The notes under the pieces: model-generated | What the model was told of the DNA's origin: nothing | The model's database searches: none | Seen by the model: only the letters and a program-made list of their open reading frames with translations | Program-made: the position numbers and the translations under genes | Assembly (NCBI GenBank): GCA_964420405.1 | Contig: CAYQTL010000012.1 | Span: forward strand, 26,812-90,811 | Reading direction: 5' to 3' | From: CAYQTL01 sp964420405 | Lineage (GTDB): Bacteria; Acidobacteriota; Thermoanaerobaculia; Thermoanaerobaculales; Sulfomarinibacteraceae | Length of the DNA: 64,000 nucleotides | Shown: positions 17,261 to 27,100 of the stretch, piece by piece | Position numbering within the stretch: the stretch's first letter is position 1 | Layout: each line of letters begins with the position of its first letter

Positions 17261-20005
17261 TCAGCGAGTCACCTGGAGCTCGACGGGGGGCTCGGCCCGG
17301 CATCGGCTCCAGTCCAGCGAGACGCCCTCGAGGAACGCCCCTTCGGCCAGGTGGAGCACGCCGTCGGCGAAGGCGAGGTCGGAGACGTCACGGTGGGCCG
17401 CGAAGCTCTTCAGCACCATCGGGGCCGACGGATCCGAGACGTGCACCACGTGCACCCGGTCCTCCTCCGCCACGAACAGCCGGTCCCCGTGGACCGTGAC
17501 GGCGTCGGCCGAGGAGAGCGACGGCACCGAGGCGATCACGGCGGGCGCGGCTGGATCGGCGACGTCCACCACCTGCAGCCCTCCGTCGCGGCAGGCGACG
17601 TAGGCCGTGGTCCCGCTCATGCTGCAGGCGACACAGGTCCCCGGGAGTGACAGCTCGACGCCGGTGATGCCCTGCGGATCGCCGACGTCGTACACCCGGG
17701 CACCGTGCTCCCCCTCGGCGGCGACGGCGGTGGTGCCGACGACGGCGAGGTCGTACCCGAGCCGGACTCCCGCCCAGCCGAGCTCCTGCGGCGAGCTCGG
17801 ATCGGTGACGTCCACCGCCGTCAGCCTGGAACCCGACACGAAGTAGGCCCGCGGGCCCTCCACCGCCACGGCCTGCACCCCCTCGGGAGCGACGACGTAC
17901 CCGATCGACACCGGCGTCGTGGGATCCACGACGTCGACGATCTCGAGGAAGCCCAGCGTCCCCAGGTAGACGGTGTCTCCCGCGACGGCGACGTCCCAGG
18001 TGAGGATCCCCAGGGTGCCGCTCCCGGCAATGCGGACGGGTCCGCTTGGACCCGAGATGTCGAAGATGTCCATCCCCCGACGGGAGGTGGCCGTGTACAG
18101 CATCCCGTCCTCGACAGCGAGCGCCTGTGCCGATCCCGGCAGGCGCTCCCAGCGATGGAGAGCCGGGTTCGCGGGGTCGGAGACGTCCACCACCTCCAGG
18201 TCGGCGTCGCCCACGAGAGCGGTCCCGTCGTCCACGGCCACCGTGAACGCGGGGACCCCGATCCCGCCCACCCGGCGGGGAGCGGCCGGGTCCGAGACGT
18301 CGTACAGCTGCAGCCCCGCCCGCCAGCTGTCGGCCAGGTAGAGGGTGGTTCCGACCACCCGCATGTCCTCTGCCGGGCTCGGGCTCTCCAACCGGCCGAC
18401 CACGGCCGGCGTCGCCGGATCCGCGAGGTCGAGGATCGTCACGTCGCCCTCGGAGCTGCCGACGTACACCAGCCCGCCCACCCACACCACCGAGGTGGAG
18501 GACCCCGGCGTGTCGAGGGCGCCCACCGTGACCGGCCAGGCGGAGTCGCGGACGTCGACGACGGCCACCCCGTCGGAACCGAGGGAGAGGCAGGCTGTGT
18601 GGCCGTCGACGGCGACTCCCCGGACGTGGTCCCACTCGTCCAGCGCACCGAGGAGGACCGGCGCACCCGGGTCGCTCACGTCGACGGTCCGGAGCCCGCC
18701 GGCGTCGACCGCGTAGGCCGTCGCCCCCTCCACCACGAGGTCGCCGACGCCCATCACGGTTGCGCCGTCGCCGGTGACGACCGACCCGAGAACCCGCGGC
18801 GCGGCGGGATCGGCGACGTCCACCGTGGTGAGGGTGCCCTCGCCCCAGGCGAGCAGGACGTCGTCCCGGAGAGCCAGCGCGCGGGTCGCGAGATCGAGGT
18901 TCGCGATCCGCCGCGGCCGGGACGGGTCGGAGAGGTCGACGACGTGCAGGCCGCTGCCGTTGCGGCCCGCCGCGTACGCCGTCGGTCCCGACAGCACGAC
19001 GTCGTCCACCCCCCACTCCGGCAGGGCCAGCGTGCCGGGCCGCCACGGCTCGGTGGGCGTGAGGACGTCCAGGATCTGCAAACCCTCGTCGCGGTTGGCG
19101 ACGTAGAGCAGGCCGTCGTCCGCCGCGAGGCCTTCGACCCGACCGCCCAGCGCCGGCATCCTGATCGCCACCGGCGCGGCGGGATCGGTCACGTCGACCG
19201 CCGACACGCCGTGGGCTCCGTTGCCGACGAAGACGACGTCCCCCACGACCACGACGCCGTCCGGCGAGGGGGCATCGAATGAGCCCACGACAGTGGGCCC
19301 GGTGGGGTCGGAGACATCGAGGATCGATATCTCGCCGTGCACCGGGTCGACGGCGTAGGCCCGTGGTCCTCTGACGACGACGGCCTCCCAGAAGAAGTCC
19401 CACCACTCGAAGGTCGAGACGACCCGAGGGGCGACGGGGTCGGCGGCGTCCACGATCACCAGCCCGAAGTACCCTGCCAGGTACACGGTGGTGCCGGCGG
19501 ATGCGATGCCGAGCACCTGGACGCTGTCGATCGCCAGGCTGCCGACCACGGTCGGGCTGTCGGGGTCGGCGACGTCCACCACCACCAGAGCGGCTCCCCC
19601 GCCCAGGTAGACGGCGTCGCCGGAGACCGCCATCGCGATCGCCCACTCGGGCACGGGCAGCGACCCCGCGAGCCGCGGACGGTCCGGAACCGCGAGGTCG
19701 ACGATGCGCAGGTTCGCCCCGGCGAGCAGGAAGGCAGTGGTGCCGGCGAGGGCCAGCGCCAGCGGCCGGGGGGCGTCGACGGTCGCGACCCGACGGGGGG
19801 CCAGCGGGACGGTCAGGTCCCACACTCCGATCCCGTACCCCTCGGCCGTCACCAGGAGATCGCCGTCGACCGCGACCTCGGACGGGCTGTAGTTGTCGAA
19901 GTCGAAGTCCTCCAACCACAGCGTCGTGGGGCAGAGTCGCTGGGCCGAGTCGACCGTGGTGCAGGTGCAGAGGATCAGGGCCACGATCCAGGCAGCTCGT
20001 CCCAC
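17261..20005 (-). CDS. Secreted LVIVD-repeat protein (20 repeats)
   Basis: A 914-residue exported protein. It starts at a GTG with a GGGAGTG site, followed by a signal peptide (MGRAAWIVALILCTC, then TTVDSA). The body consists of about 20 repeats of 40-45 residues, each with the LVIVD core (LxVVDVSDPAxPxxVGSL) and an AVxGTTVYLA strand. LVIVD repeats form beta-propellers in surface proteins, so this chain could fold as two or three propellers. It ends CRAEPPVELQVTR and lacks the DGFESGD tail of its neighbours, so it may be released or held differently. Its function is unknown. The decayed fragment at 4881-5036 belongs to the same repeat family. Confidence 0.88.
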   Translation of the reverse strand: MGRAAWIVALILCTCTTVDSAQRLCPTTLWLEDFDFDNYSPSEVAVDGDLLVTAEGYGIGVWDLTVPLAPRRVATVDAPRPLALALAGTTAFLLAGANLRIVDLAVPDRPRLAGSLPVPEWAIAMAVSGDAVYLGGGAALVVVDVADPDSPTVVGSLAIDSVQVLGIASAGTTVYLAGYFGLVIVDAADPVAPRVVSTFEWWDFFWEAVVVRGPRAYAVDPVHGEISILDVSDPTGPTVVGSFDAPSPDGVVVVGDVVFVGNGAHGVSAVDVTDPAAPVAIRMPALGGRVEGLAADDGLLYVANRDEGLQILDVLTPTEPWRPGTLALPEWGVDDVVLSGPTAYAAGRNGSGLHVVDLSDPSRPRRIANLDLATRALALRDDVLLAWGEGTLTTVDVADPAAPRVLGSVVTGDGATVMGVGDLVVEGATAYAVDAGGLRTVDVSDPGAPVLLGALDEWDHVRGVAVDGHTACLSLGSDGVAVVDVRDSAWPVTVGALDTPGSSTSVVWVGGLVYVGSSEGDVTILDLADPATPAVVGRLESPSPAEDMRVVGTTLYLADSWRAGLQLYDVSDPAAPRRVGGIGVPAFTVAVDDGTALVGDADLEVVDVSDPANPALHRWERLPGSAQALAVEDGMLYTATSRRGMDIFDISGPSGPVRIAGSGTLGILTWDVAVAGDTVYLGTLGFLEIVDVVDPTTPVSIGYVVAPEGVQAVAVEGPRAYFVSGSRLTAVDVTDPSSPQELGWAGVRLGYDLAVVGTTAVAAEGEHGARVYDVGDPQGITGVELSLPGTCVACSMSGTTAYVACRDGGLQVVDVADPAAPAVIASVPSLSSADAVTVHGDRLFVAEEDRVHVVHVSDPSAPMVLKSFAAHRDVSDLAFADGVLHLAEGAFLEGVSLDWSRCRAEPPVELQVTR

Positions 20006-20211
20006 GAGGCACTCCCGTTGAGCAGCTCCAGGATCAACGATCCGAGAAGGAATCCGGATCGGACATGCTGCTCATGACAATCCTAGCACGGCGCCTGGAG
20101 CGACTCCAGCGCTGCCAGGTCGGCTGGCACGATCATCCGAGGGCGATGTCGGGCCTCAGACCTCCGGGTCCGATGTCCATCGGACCGCTGCCGGACCATG
20201 CCCCACGACAC

Positions 20212-21354
20212 TCATGACCGCGAGAGCAGCGCCAGCGCCTCGACCTGGCGGGTCTGGGGCATCATGTCCACCGCCTGGACGCTTTCGAGCCGGAAGCCGC
20301 CGCGGGTCAGCAGTGCGAGATCGCGCGCCAGGGTCGGAGGGCTGCAGGACAGGTACGCGAGCCTCCGGGCGGGCGACGCCAGGACGGCCTCCAGCGCCGC
20401 GCGCTCCGCCCCCTCGCGGGAGGGGTTGAGGACCACCGCGTCGGCCGGTTCGTCACGAAGCCTCCGGAGCGCACGCCGGAGCGGCTGGGCGAGAACCTCG
20501 ACGTTCCGCACCCGCCCCGCCTCGATCGTGGCCTTGGCGTCCGCCGTCGCCGACCGCACACCCTCGACGCACAGCACCCGTCGGTAGCGGTCGCGCAGTG
20601 CCAGGCCGTGGGTGCCGACGCCGGCGTAGAGGTCGAGAAGCAGCGATCCGCGCCCGAGGAACCCGCCCATCAGGGCGTGGATCCGGGGAAGCAGCGACAG
20701 GTTCACCTGGAAGAACGACCCTGCAGAGACCCGCATCGCGAGACCGGCCGTGTCGACGAAGATCTCCCGCACTCCGGCGAGTGGCAGGACCGGGCCCTTG
20801 ATCACCTGGGCGGTCGCGGCCGGGTTCAGGTTGACTCCGATGCCGGCGACGTGCGGGCACGCCTCGGCGAGGGCCTCGACGGGAAAGCGGTCGAGCTCAC
20901 GTTGCTTCACGACGAGGGTGAGGAGCTGAGACCGGGGATCGCTGCCGCAGCGCACGTCGAGGTGACGCAACGCGAACGGCAGGTCGCGGCGGCTGTTGAG
21001 GAACCGGCGCAGCCGGCGCGTGGTCTCGAGCAGCTCGGGGAGAAGCACGCCGCACTCGGGCGCGTCCACGACCTCCCGGGTGCCGCGGCGGAAGTACCCG
21101 AGACGCACACTGCGGTCCCTGTTGGTGGAGACCGTCATCTTGACCCGGTTGCGGTAGCCCTCCACCAGGGGCGACGGCAGGGTCGGGAGGATCCGCCGGT
21201 TCTCGACCCGCATCTCGCGCCCGAGCGCATCGGCGAGCCAGCGACGCTTGAGCGCGAGCTGTCTCCCGTAGGGCGTGCCCAGCAGGGCGCACGCGCCGCA
21301 CTCGTCAGCATGGGGGCAGTCGACCGAGCGGTCGGCGGCGGCGGACGTCGTCAT
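20212..21354 (-). CDS. RlmD/TrmA-type 23S rRNA or tRNA (uracil-5)-methyltransferase
   Basis: A 380-residue SAM-dependent RNA methyltransferase. Cys13, Cys19, Cys22 and Cys101 match the [4Fe-4S] cluster ligands of RumA/RlmD. The SAM loop is DLYAGVGTHGL (241-251), the nucleophile is Cys337 in YLSCSPPTLARDL, and the general base is Glu372 in PQTRQVEAL. The usual DPPR motif reads NPSR at 310-313, so the Asp is Asn. There is no N-terminal TRAM domain, which RlmD has, so the chain is the short RumA-like form. The product would be 5-methyluridine in rRNA or tRNA. The ATG lies six bases after TACACT and lacks a ribosome binding site, which suggests a leaderless message. Confidence 0.9.
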   Translation of the reverse strand: MTTSAAADRSVDCPHADECGACALLGTPYGRQLALKRRWLADALGREMRVENRRILPTLPSPLVEGYRNRVKMTVSTNRDRSVRLGYFRRGTREVVDAPECGVLLPELLETTRRLRRFLNSRRDLPFALRHLDVRCGSDPRSQLLTLVVKQRELDRFPVEALAEACPHVAGIGVNLNPAATAQVIKGPVLPLAGVREIFVDTAGLAMRVSAGSFFQVNLSLLPRIHALMGGFLGRGSLLLDLYAGVGTHGLALRDRYRRVLCVEGVRSATADAKATIEAGRVRNVEVLAQPLRRALRRLRDEPADAVVLNPSREGAERAALEAVLASPARRLAYLSCSPPTLARDLALLTRGGFRLESVQAVDMMPQTRQVEALALLSRS

Positions 21355-21360
21355 CCTGGC

Positions 21361-21366
21361 AGTGTA
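21361..21366 (-). promoter_or_regulatory. TACACT -10-like element, six bases before the methyltransferase start
   Basis: On the minus strand TACACT, then GCCAGG, then the ATG. The spacing is identical to that at the SDR, YhbY, Fam20-like and hyuA genes, which again predicts a leaderless transcript. Confidence 0.5.
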
Positions 21367-21486
21367 GTGCCTCCGGCGGGCACCGGGCGTGCTGCACCGC
21401 GGGCGCCGTCATGACCATGCGGAAGCCGAGGTTCAACCCGCGCCCGGCGACCACGGCGACATCCCGGAACGCCGGCCTCCCGGAGC

Positions 21487-21563
21487 GCCGGCTTCCAGCC
21501 GGCAGGCGCATGTCGCAGCGCCGGGAGACCGTCCCGTGGCGAGCGTGCCACCTGGAAGGTGGC
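21487..21563. repeat. REPIN-like pair of inverted palindromes
   Basis: Two 17-base palindromes, GCCGGC-TTCCA-GCCGGC (21487-21503) and GCCACC-TGGAA-GGTGGC (21547-21563), face each other: the loop of one is the reverse complement of the loop of the other. The surrounding text (gagcgccggcttccagcc; gtgccacctggaaggtggcg) is typical of REP elements mobilised by RAYT transposases. A third imperfect hairpin (GTGGCGCC...GGCGCCAC) spans about 21587-21625. The rest of 21355-21678 holds only promoter sequence for the flanking genes. Confidence 0.6.
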
Positions 21564-21678
21564 GCTACCGGCCGACCTGCGGGAACGTGGCGCCGCCGGT
21601 GCGTCATCTGGGCGGTGGCGCCACGGTCCACCCCAGCATCTCTCCGCCTGTCCGCACGTAGTAGGCTGGGATCTGCTC

Positions 21679-22812
21679 ATGGGCCTTGGAACCACCACCG
21701 AGGGGCTGCGGCGGTTCGTCCGCGACTACACCGACGGGGTCTCGACCGGGGAGCTCAAGCGGCTGCTCGGCACCGACGTGGCCCACGCATACGGCGTGCT
21801 CACCCGCGAGCAGACCGAGCCGGAGCCGAGCGGCCGGATCGCGCGCGGCTGGTACCGCTGCAAGGTCCTCTTTCTCGGCCTGTCCGCCAAGCTGAGCCCG
21901 GCGCGGCGGATGGTCTTCGCGGTGTCGGTGCTGCTCGGCGTCGCCGGCCTGCTCGTCGGTACCGACCAGCTGGACGCGACCAACGAGAAGGCGCTGCTCG
22001 GGCTCGCACTGGCCGGCCTGGTGCTGCTGCTCGCGCTGGAGCTCGCCGACCGTGTCGTCGTCCGCGACGAGCTCGAGGTGGCCCGCGCCCTGCAGCAGGC
22101 GCTGCTGCCGGAGCGGCCACCGGAGGTCGCCGGGTGGGAGCTCGCCTGCTCGTCCCGGACCGCGAACACCATCGGCGGCGACCTGTACGACCTGATCCCC
22201 CTGCAGGACGGCCGGATCGCGGTCCTCCTCGGCGACGCCAGCGGCCACGGCATCGCCGCCGGCCTGCTGATGGCGATCGCGAGCTCGACGGTCAAGCTCG
22301 CTCTCGACGACGACCCGGCACCTGCGCCGGTCCTCGCCCTGCTCAACCGGGCGCTCGTCCGGACCGGCGACCGCCGGGCCTTCATGACCCTGTTCTACGG
22401 CCTGCTCGACCCGCGCAGCGGACGACTCGAGCTCGCCCTCGCCGGCCATCCGTACCCGATGCTCCGCCGCGCGACGGGCGAGGTCGTCGAGCTCGGCAGA
22501 GGGAGCCTCCCGCTCGGCATCTACCGCATGGTCGAGCCGTACCTCGGCAGCGTCGACCTGGCTCCGGGGGACCTGCTGGCGGTCTTCAGCGACGGCCTCC
22601 CGGAGGCCCTCGACACCACGGGAGAGTCGTTCGGATTCGACCGGCTGCAGGGAGCGGTGGCTGCGGGAGGCGACGCGCGCGCCGTCCACGACCGGGTGCT
22701 CGCCGACCTCGCCTCCTTCGAGGGCGACCGGCCCGCGGACGACGACCGCAGCCTGGTCGTGCTCCGCCGCGTCCCGGGCCCACCGCCCCCACCGCCCGGC
22801 AGGAGTGCGTAG
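21679..22812 (+). CDS. SpoIIE/PP2C-type protein phosphatase with membrane anchor
   Basis: A 377-residue protein. Residues 1-70 form a soluble N-terminus, about 75-120 contain two membrane helices (MVFAVSVLLGVAGLLVG; ALLGLALAGLVLLLALEL), and the rest is a SpoIIE/RsbU-like PP2C domain. The domain begins with the usual ARALQQALLPE linker and shows the metal-binding motifs GGDLYD, GDASGHG and FSDGLPEA, and a final DDRS. Such enzymes dephosphorylate anti-anti-sigma factors in partner-switching networks; no partner gene is nearby. The ATG at 21679 follows a TAGGCT element by 11 bases and has no ribosome binding site. Confidence 0.9.
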   Translation: MGLGTTTEGLRRFVRDYTDGVSTGELKRLLGTDVAHAYGVLTREQTEPEPSGRIARGWYRCKVLFLGLSAKLSPARRMVFAVSVLLGVAGLLVGTDQLDATNEKALLGLALAGLVLLLALELADRVVVRDELEVARALQQALLPERPPEVAGWELACSSRTANTIGGDLYDLIPLQDGRIAVLLGDASGHGIAAGLLMAIASSTVKLALDDDPAPAPVLALLNRALVRTGDRRAFMTLFYGLLDPRSGRLELALAGHPYPMLRRATGEVVELGRGSLPLGIYRMVEPYLGSVDLAPGDLLAVFSDGLPEALDTTGESFGFDRLQGAVAAGGDARAVHDRVLADLASFEGDRPADDDRSLVVLRRVPGPPPPPPGRSA

Positions 22813-23039
22813 GGTCCCGGGATCCTCATCCTTCGCCGCCGGGGCCTGTGTGACCCTGCGCTCGCGACGTCGGCGCAGGCCCACCCTCGCGAGCAGAGAG
22901 TGCCCGACACAGGAACCAGGCCCGCCTGCGGTCCGTGAGCTTCGACGCCTGAAGCGGGAGCCTCGGGAGCGGCATCCCGTCCGGCGTCGACAACCCCGTG
23001 CCGGCACGAGTGGCGGACGTTCTGGATCAGACGAAACCG

Positions 23040-23828
23040 TCAGGGAAGGACCGCGTCCCACTCTGAGGTGTCGCCCGTCTCGAACCCGTCCCGGAAGAGG
23101 ACGACCGCCGTCGTGCGCTGGTCGAACGCGAGACCGAAGTAGACGGTGGGGTTGACGGCGCCGGCGGCGACCGTGCCGTCACGGGAGACGCTGTAGAGAC
23201 GACCGTCGTCGTCGAAGAAGCGGAACACCCCCGCCAGCGGGTCGAAGACGAGACCGAGGGGCCGCCCGATGATCGCATCGCCGCCGAGGCCGACGGATGT
23301 GATCGTGCCGGCGCCGACGTCGACGCGCTCGAACACGCCGGCGGCCTGGTGGTAGAGAACACCGGGACTGTCCGGGTCCGCGGCGATGCCGTGACCGCCG
23401 CCGCCGTCGAGAACCAGCTCGAGGGTCGCCGCACCGGTCACGGTGTCGATGGCGAACAGGCTGTTCGAGCCCGTGCCGCTGCCACCGGCGACTCCCCAGA
23501 GCCGGCCCTCCTGGTCGACCGTGAGGTCGCGGATCGCCACCCCGAACGCGCCCACGGGAGTGGTGGCTCCGGTCGAGGTGTCCAGGATGTGGAGGGTGGC
23601 GGTGTCGCCCACCCAGGTGGTGCCGGAGACCGGATCGGTCGCCATCCCGCGCCACTGGCCCGCCACGGTCGTGCTGATCGTGGCGATGTCGCCGCCGGTC
23701 AGGCGATCGACGACCCGCAGCGCGCCCCCGTTGCGCTCCAGCGCATACAGCTCCTGCGAGTGTGCGAGGGCGGCCACCCCCGACGACACCATCATCATGG
23801 ACACCAGGGTCCAGAATCGCTTCGACAT
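23040..23828 (-). CDS. Secreted beta-propeller-like protein with DGFETGD tail
   Basis: A 262-residue exported protein with signal peptide MSKRFWTLVSMMMVSSGVAA ending near ALAHSQ. The body is repetitive beta structure (LYALERNGGALRVVDRLTGG; TLHILDTSTGATTPVG; LFAIDTVTGAATLELVLDG) of the NHL/YVTN/DUF4394 kind, reading like a six-bladed propeller. It ends VLFRDGFETGDTSEWDAVLP, the shared tail. The function is unknown. It diverges from the sortilin-like gene. Confidence 0.8.
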   Translation of the reverse strand: MSKRFWTLVSMMMVSSGVAALAHSQELYALERNGGALRVVDRLTGGDIATISTTVAGQWRGMATDPVSGTTWVGDTATLHILDTSTGATTPVGAFGVAIRDLTVDQEGRLWGVAGGSGTGSNSLFAIDTVTGAATLELVLDGGGGHGIAADPDSPGVLYHQAAGVFERVDVGAGTITSVGLGGDAIIGRPLGLVFDPLAGVFRFFDDDGRLYSVSRDGTVAAGAVNPTVYFGLAFDQRTTAVVLFRDGFETGDTSEWDAVLP

Positions 23829-24143
23829 GCTGACTCCCTCCGAGTGGACTCAGAGGGTCGAACACGAAGTCCAGCCGAGGTCCTTCCACCGAAGAACCCG
23901 GGCATCGCGCCCGGGCTCGCTCGGGTTCCACGGGTTCCCGCGCGCTCGTGCATCCCGGCTCCCGGCATCCGAACCTGAGCCCGTCCCGGGGCAACGGGCG
24001 TGAGCCAGCACTCGCGCCGAGCAGGCGCCGCGAGCACCGTCTCCCGCCCGAGATCGACCGTGCGCCGCTTCTCCGGCGCGGGGCGGCCCCACGGGGACAG
24101 ACGGTGCCGGTGGTACTCTCGGGGCGGTCCCACGGAGGGCTCC
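23829..24143. other. Divergent intergenic region with a strong hairpin
   Basis: This stretch separates the propeller protein and the sortilin-like gene. It contains a perfect 7-bp inverted repeat CCCGGGC-ATCGC-GCCCGGG (23897-23915) with no T tract, so it is not an obvious terminator. No gene is seen. Confidence 0.4.
24114..24119 (+). promoter_or_regulatory. TACTCT -10-like element upstream of the sortilin-like gene
   Basis: TACTCT precedes the ATG at 24144 by 24 bases. Here the short leader does contain a GGAGGG ribosome binding site, unlike the leaderless cases. No clear -35 is seen. Confidence 0.4.
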
Positions 24144-27100
24144 ATGATCCGACCTCTCCCGATGCTCGTGCTCGGCACCGCGGCCGGTCTCGCCGGCGCG
24201 GCCGGGATTCCCGACGAGATGCTCGACTCCATGTCCTACCGGCTGGTGGGACCCCACCGGGGCGGCCGCGTGACCGCGGTGGCGGGGGTCCCATCGCAAC
24301 CCCTGACCTTCTACATGGGCGCCACCGGCGGCGGGGTGTGGAAGACCACCGACGCCGGCGTCACGTGGCGCAACGTCAGCGACATGGTGCGGGCGCCGGA
24401 CGAGCGGCCGGTACCTGAGATCATGGGCGAGGTGGACCCGCTGCTGGCCCGTTTCGGCCGCCTGCGCCCTCCCGCCGGGGGCTTCCCGGAGGCGCCCTCC
24501 GAGCGGCGAGAAGGCGATGCCTTCGGGGTCGGCTCCATCGGGGCTGTCGCGGTGGCGCCGTCGGACCCCAACGTCGTGTACGTCGGGACCGGCTCGGCCT
24601 GCCCGAGGGGCAACGTGTCGCCCGGGGACGGGGTCTACGGCTCGGTGGACGCGGGCACGACCTGGCGGCACCTCGGCCTCCCCGAGGCCGGACAGATCGG
24701 GCGCATCGCGGTGCACCCGTCGGATCCGGACGTGGCGTACGTCGCCGCCCTCGGTCACGTGTTCGGCCCGAACCCGGAGCGCGGGGTCTACCGCACCACC
24801 GACGGTGGCATCACCTGGAGCAGGGTGCTGTACGTGTCGGACCGTGCCGGTGCGGTGGACCTCTCGATGGATCCCTCGAACCCGCGCATCCTCTTCGCCG
24901 CCACGTGGGAGATGCAGCGCTCGCCGTGGGACATGGTCTCGGGCGGTCCCGGCAGCGGCCTGTACCGCAGCCGCGACGGCGGCAACACCTGGGTGCGGCT
25001 GACGGACGGGCTGCCGCAGGGGACCACCGGGCGGATCGGGGTGACGGTGTCGCCGGCTCGACCGGGCCGGGTGTGGGCCCTGGTGGAGCACGAGGAGGGC
25101 GGGCTGTTCCGCTCCGACGACGGCGGCGACTCGTTCCGCCTGGTCAACGCCGACCGCGAGCTGCGCCAACGAGCCTGGTACTACACCCACGTCACCGCCC
25201 ACCCGACCGACCCGGAGACGGTCTACGTCCTCAACGTGGCGTTCTGGCGCTCGGTGGACGGCGGCGCGAGCTTCTCCGTCATCCGCACCCCCCACGGCGA
25301 CAACCACGACCTGTGGATCAACCCCGAGCGGCCGGAGATCATGGTCGAGGGCAACGACGGCGGCGCCAACGTCACGCTCGACGGCGGCCGGAGCTGGTCC
25401 ACCCAGTCCAACCAGCCCACGGCCGAGATGTACCGCGTCGCGGTGGACGACCAGCACCCCTACTGGCTGTACGGCGGCCAGCAGGACAACACCGCGGTGG
25501 CGATCCCGAGCCGCAGCGCCGGCGGCCGCATCGGGCGCGAGGACTGGTACGCCCCCGCCGGCTGCGAGTCGGCGACCGTCGCGGTGGATCCCCGCGACCC
25601 GGACATCACCTACGGCGGCTGCTACGGCGGCTCCATCACCCGCTTCGACCGCTCGCTGGGGCACGGGCAGGAGGTGATGGCGTGGCCGCAGCTGGCCATC
25701 GGCCAGGCCGCCGCCGACCTGCGCTACCGCTTCCAGTGGAACGCCCCGATCCGCATCGACCCCCACGACCCGACGGTCCTGTACCACTGCTCGAACGTGG
25801 TCCACCGCTCCACCGACGAGGGCGCGAGCTGGGAGGTGATCAGCCCGGACCTGACCCGGGACGACCCCGCCCGGCAGGGGCTCGCCGGCGGCCCGATCAC
25901 CAAAGACAACACCGGCGTCGAGGTGTTCGGCACCATCTTCGCCTTCGAGCCCTCGCCGTTGCTGGCGGGCCGGCTGTGGGCGGGCAGCGACGACGGGCTG
26001 GTCCACCGCTCGGACGACGGCGGCGAGACCTGGCACGACGTCACGCCCGAGGCCATGCCCGCCCGCGCCACGGTCAACGCCGTCGAGCTTTCGGCGCACG
26101 ACCCGGACCGGGCCTTCCTGGCGGTCCACCGCTACCGGGAGGACGACTTCACCCCCTACGTGTTCCGCACCGACGACGCCGGCGCCACCTGGGTCCGGCT
26201 CGCGGACGGCGACAACGGCATCCCGTCCGACCACTTCGTGCGGGTGGTGCGGGAGGATCCGGTCCGGCGCGGGCTGCTCTACGCCGGCACCGAGTTCGGG
26301 GTGTACGCCTCGCTGGACGACGGCACCACCTGGCGTCCCCTGCAGCTGAACCTCCCGGTCACTCCGGTCACCGACCTGGCGGTGCAGCGGGACGACCTGG
26401 TGGTGGCGACCCAGGGCCGCTCCTACTGGATCCTCGACGACCTCAGCGTCCTGCGCCAGCTCTCCGACGAGATCCTCGGCGCCGCGACGCCGCACCTGTT
26501 CTCGCCGCGTGCTGCGGTCCGCTGGGTCGACGGGGCCGGCGGACGCTCCGGCGGCGGAGACGCGGGCGAGAACCCGCCCTTCGGGGCCGTCGTGCACTAC
26601 CTGCTGCCGGAGAACCTCGAGGACGAGGGGTCCACCGAGGTGACCCTGGAGATCCTGGACGGCGACGGGCAGGTGCTGCGCAGCCTCTCGAGCCGGACAC
26701 CCGAGCCGCAGGCGCCCTCCCTGTGGAGACGCTACTTCCCCGAGCTCGCGACGCCGAGGCTCCTGGACGCGCGGCGGGGCGCCAACCGCTGGGTGTGGGA
26801 CCTGCGTCTCGCCGACGCCCGCCTGGTGGAGGACGCGGTGGTGTGGGGATCGGCCCGCGGGCCGCTCGTACCCCCGGGCACCTACCGGGCCCGGCTCGGC
26901 GTCGGCGAGTGGAGCGAGACGGTGTCCTTCGAGGTCACGCCGGATCCTCGTCTCGAGGTGACAGGCGAGGCGGCGGAGGAACGGTTCCGCCTCTCCCGCC
27001 GGATCTGGCTGGCCCTCGACCGGAGCCACGAGGCCATCCGGACCATCCGGTCGGTCCACGAGCAGGTCGCCGCTCTCGCGGAGCGCCTGGACTCGGAGGC

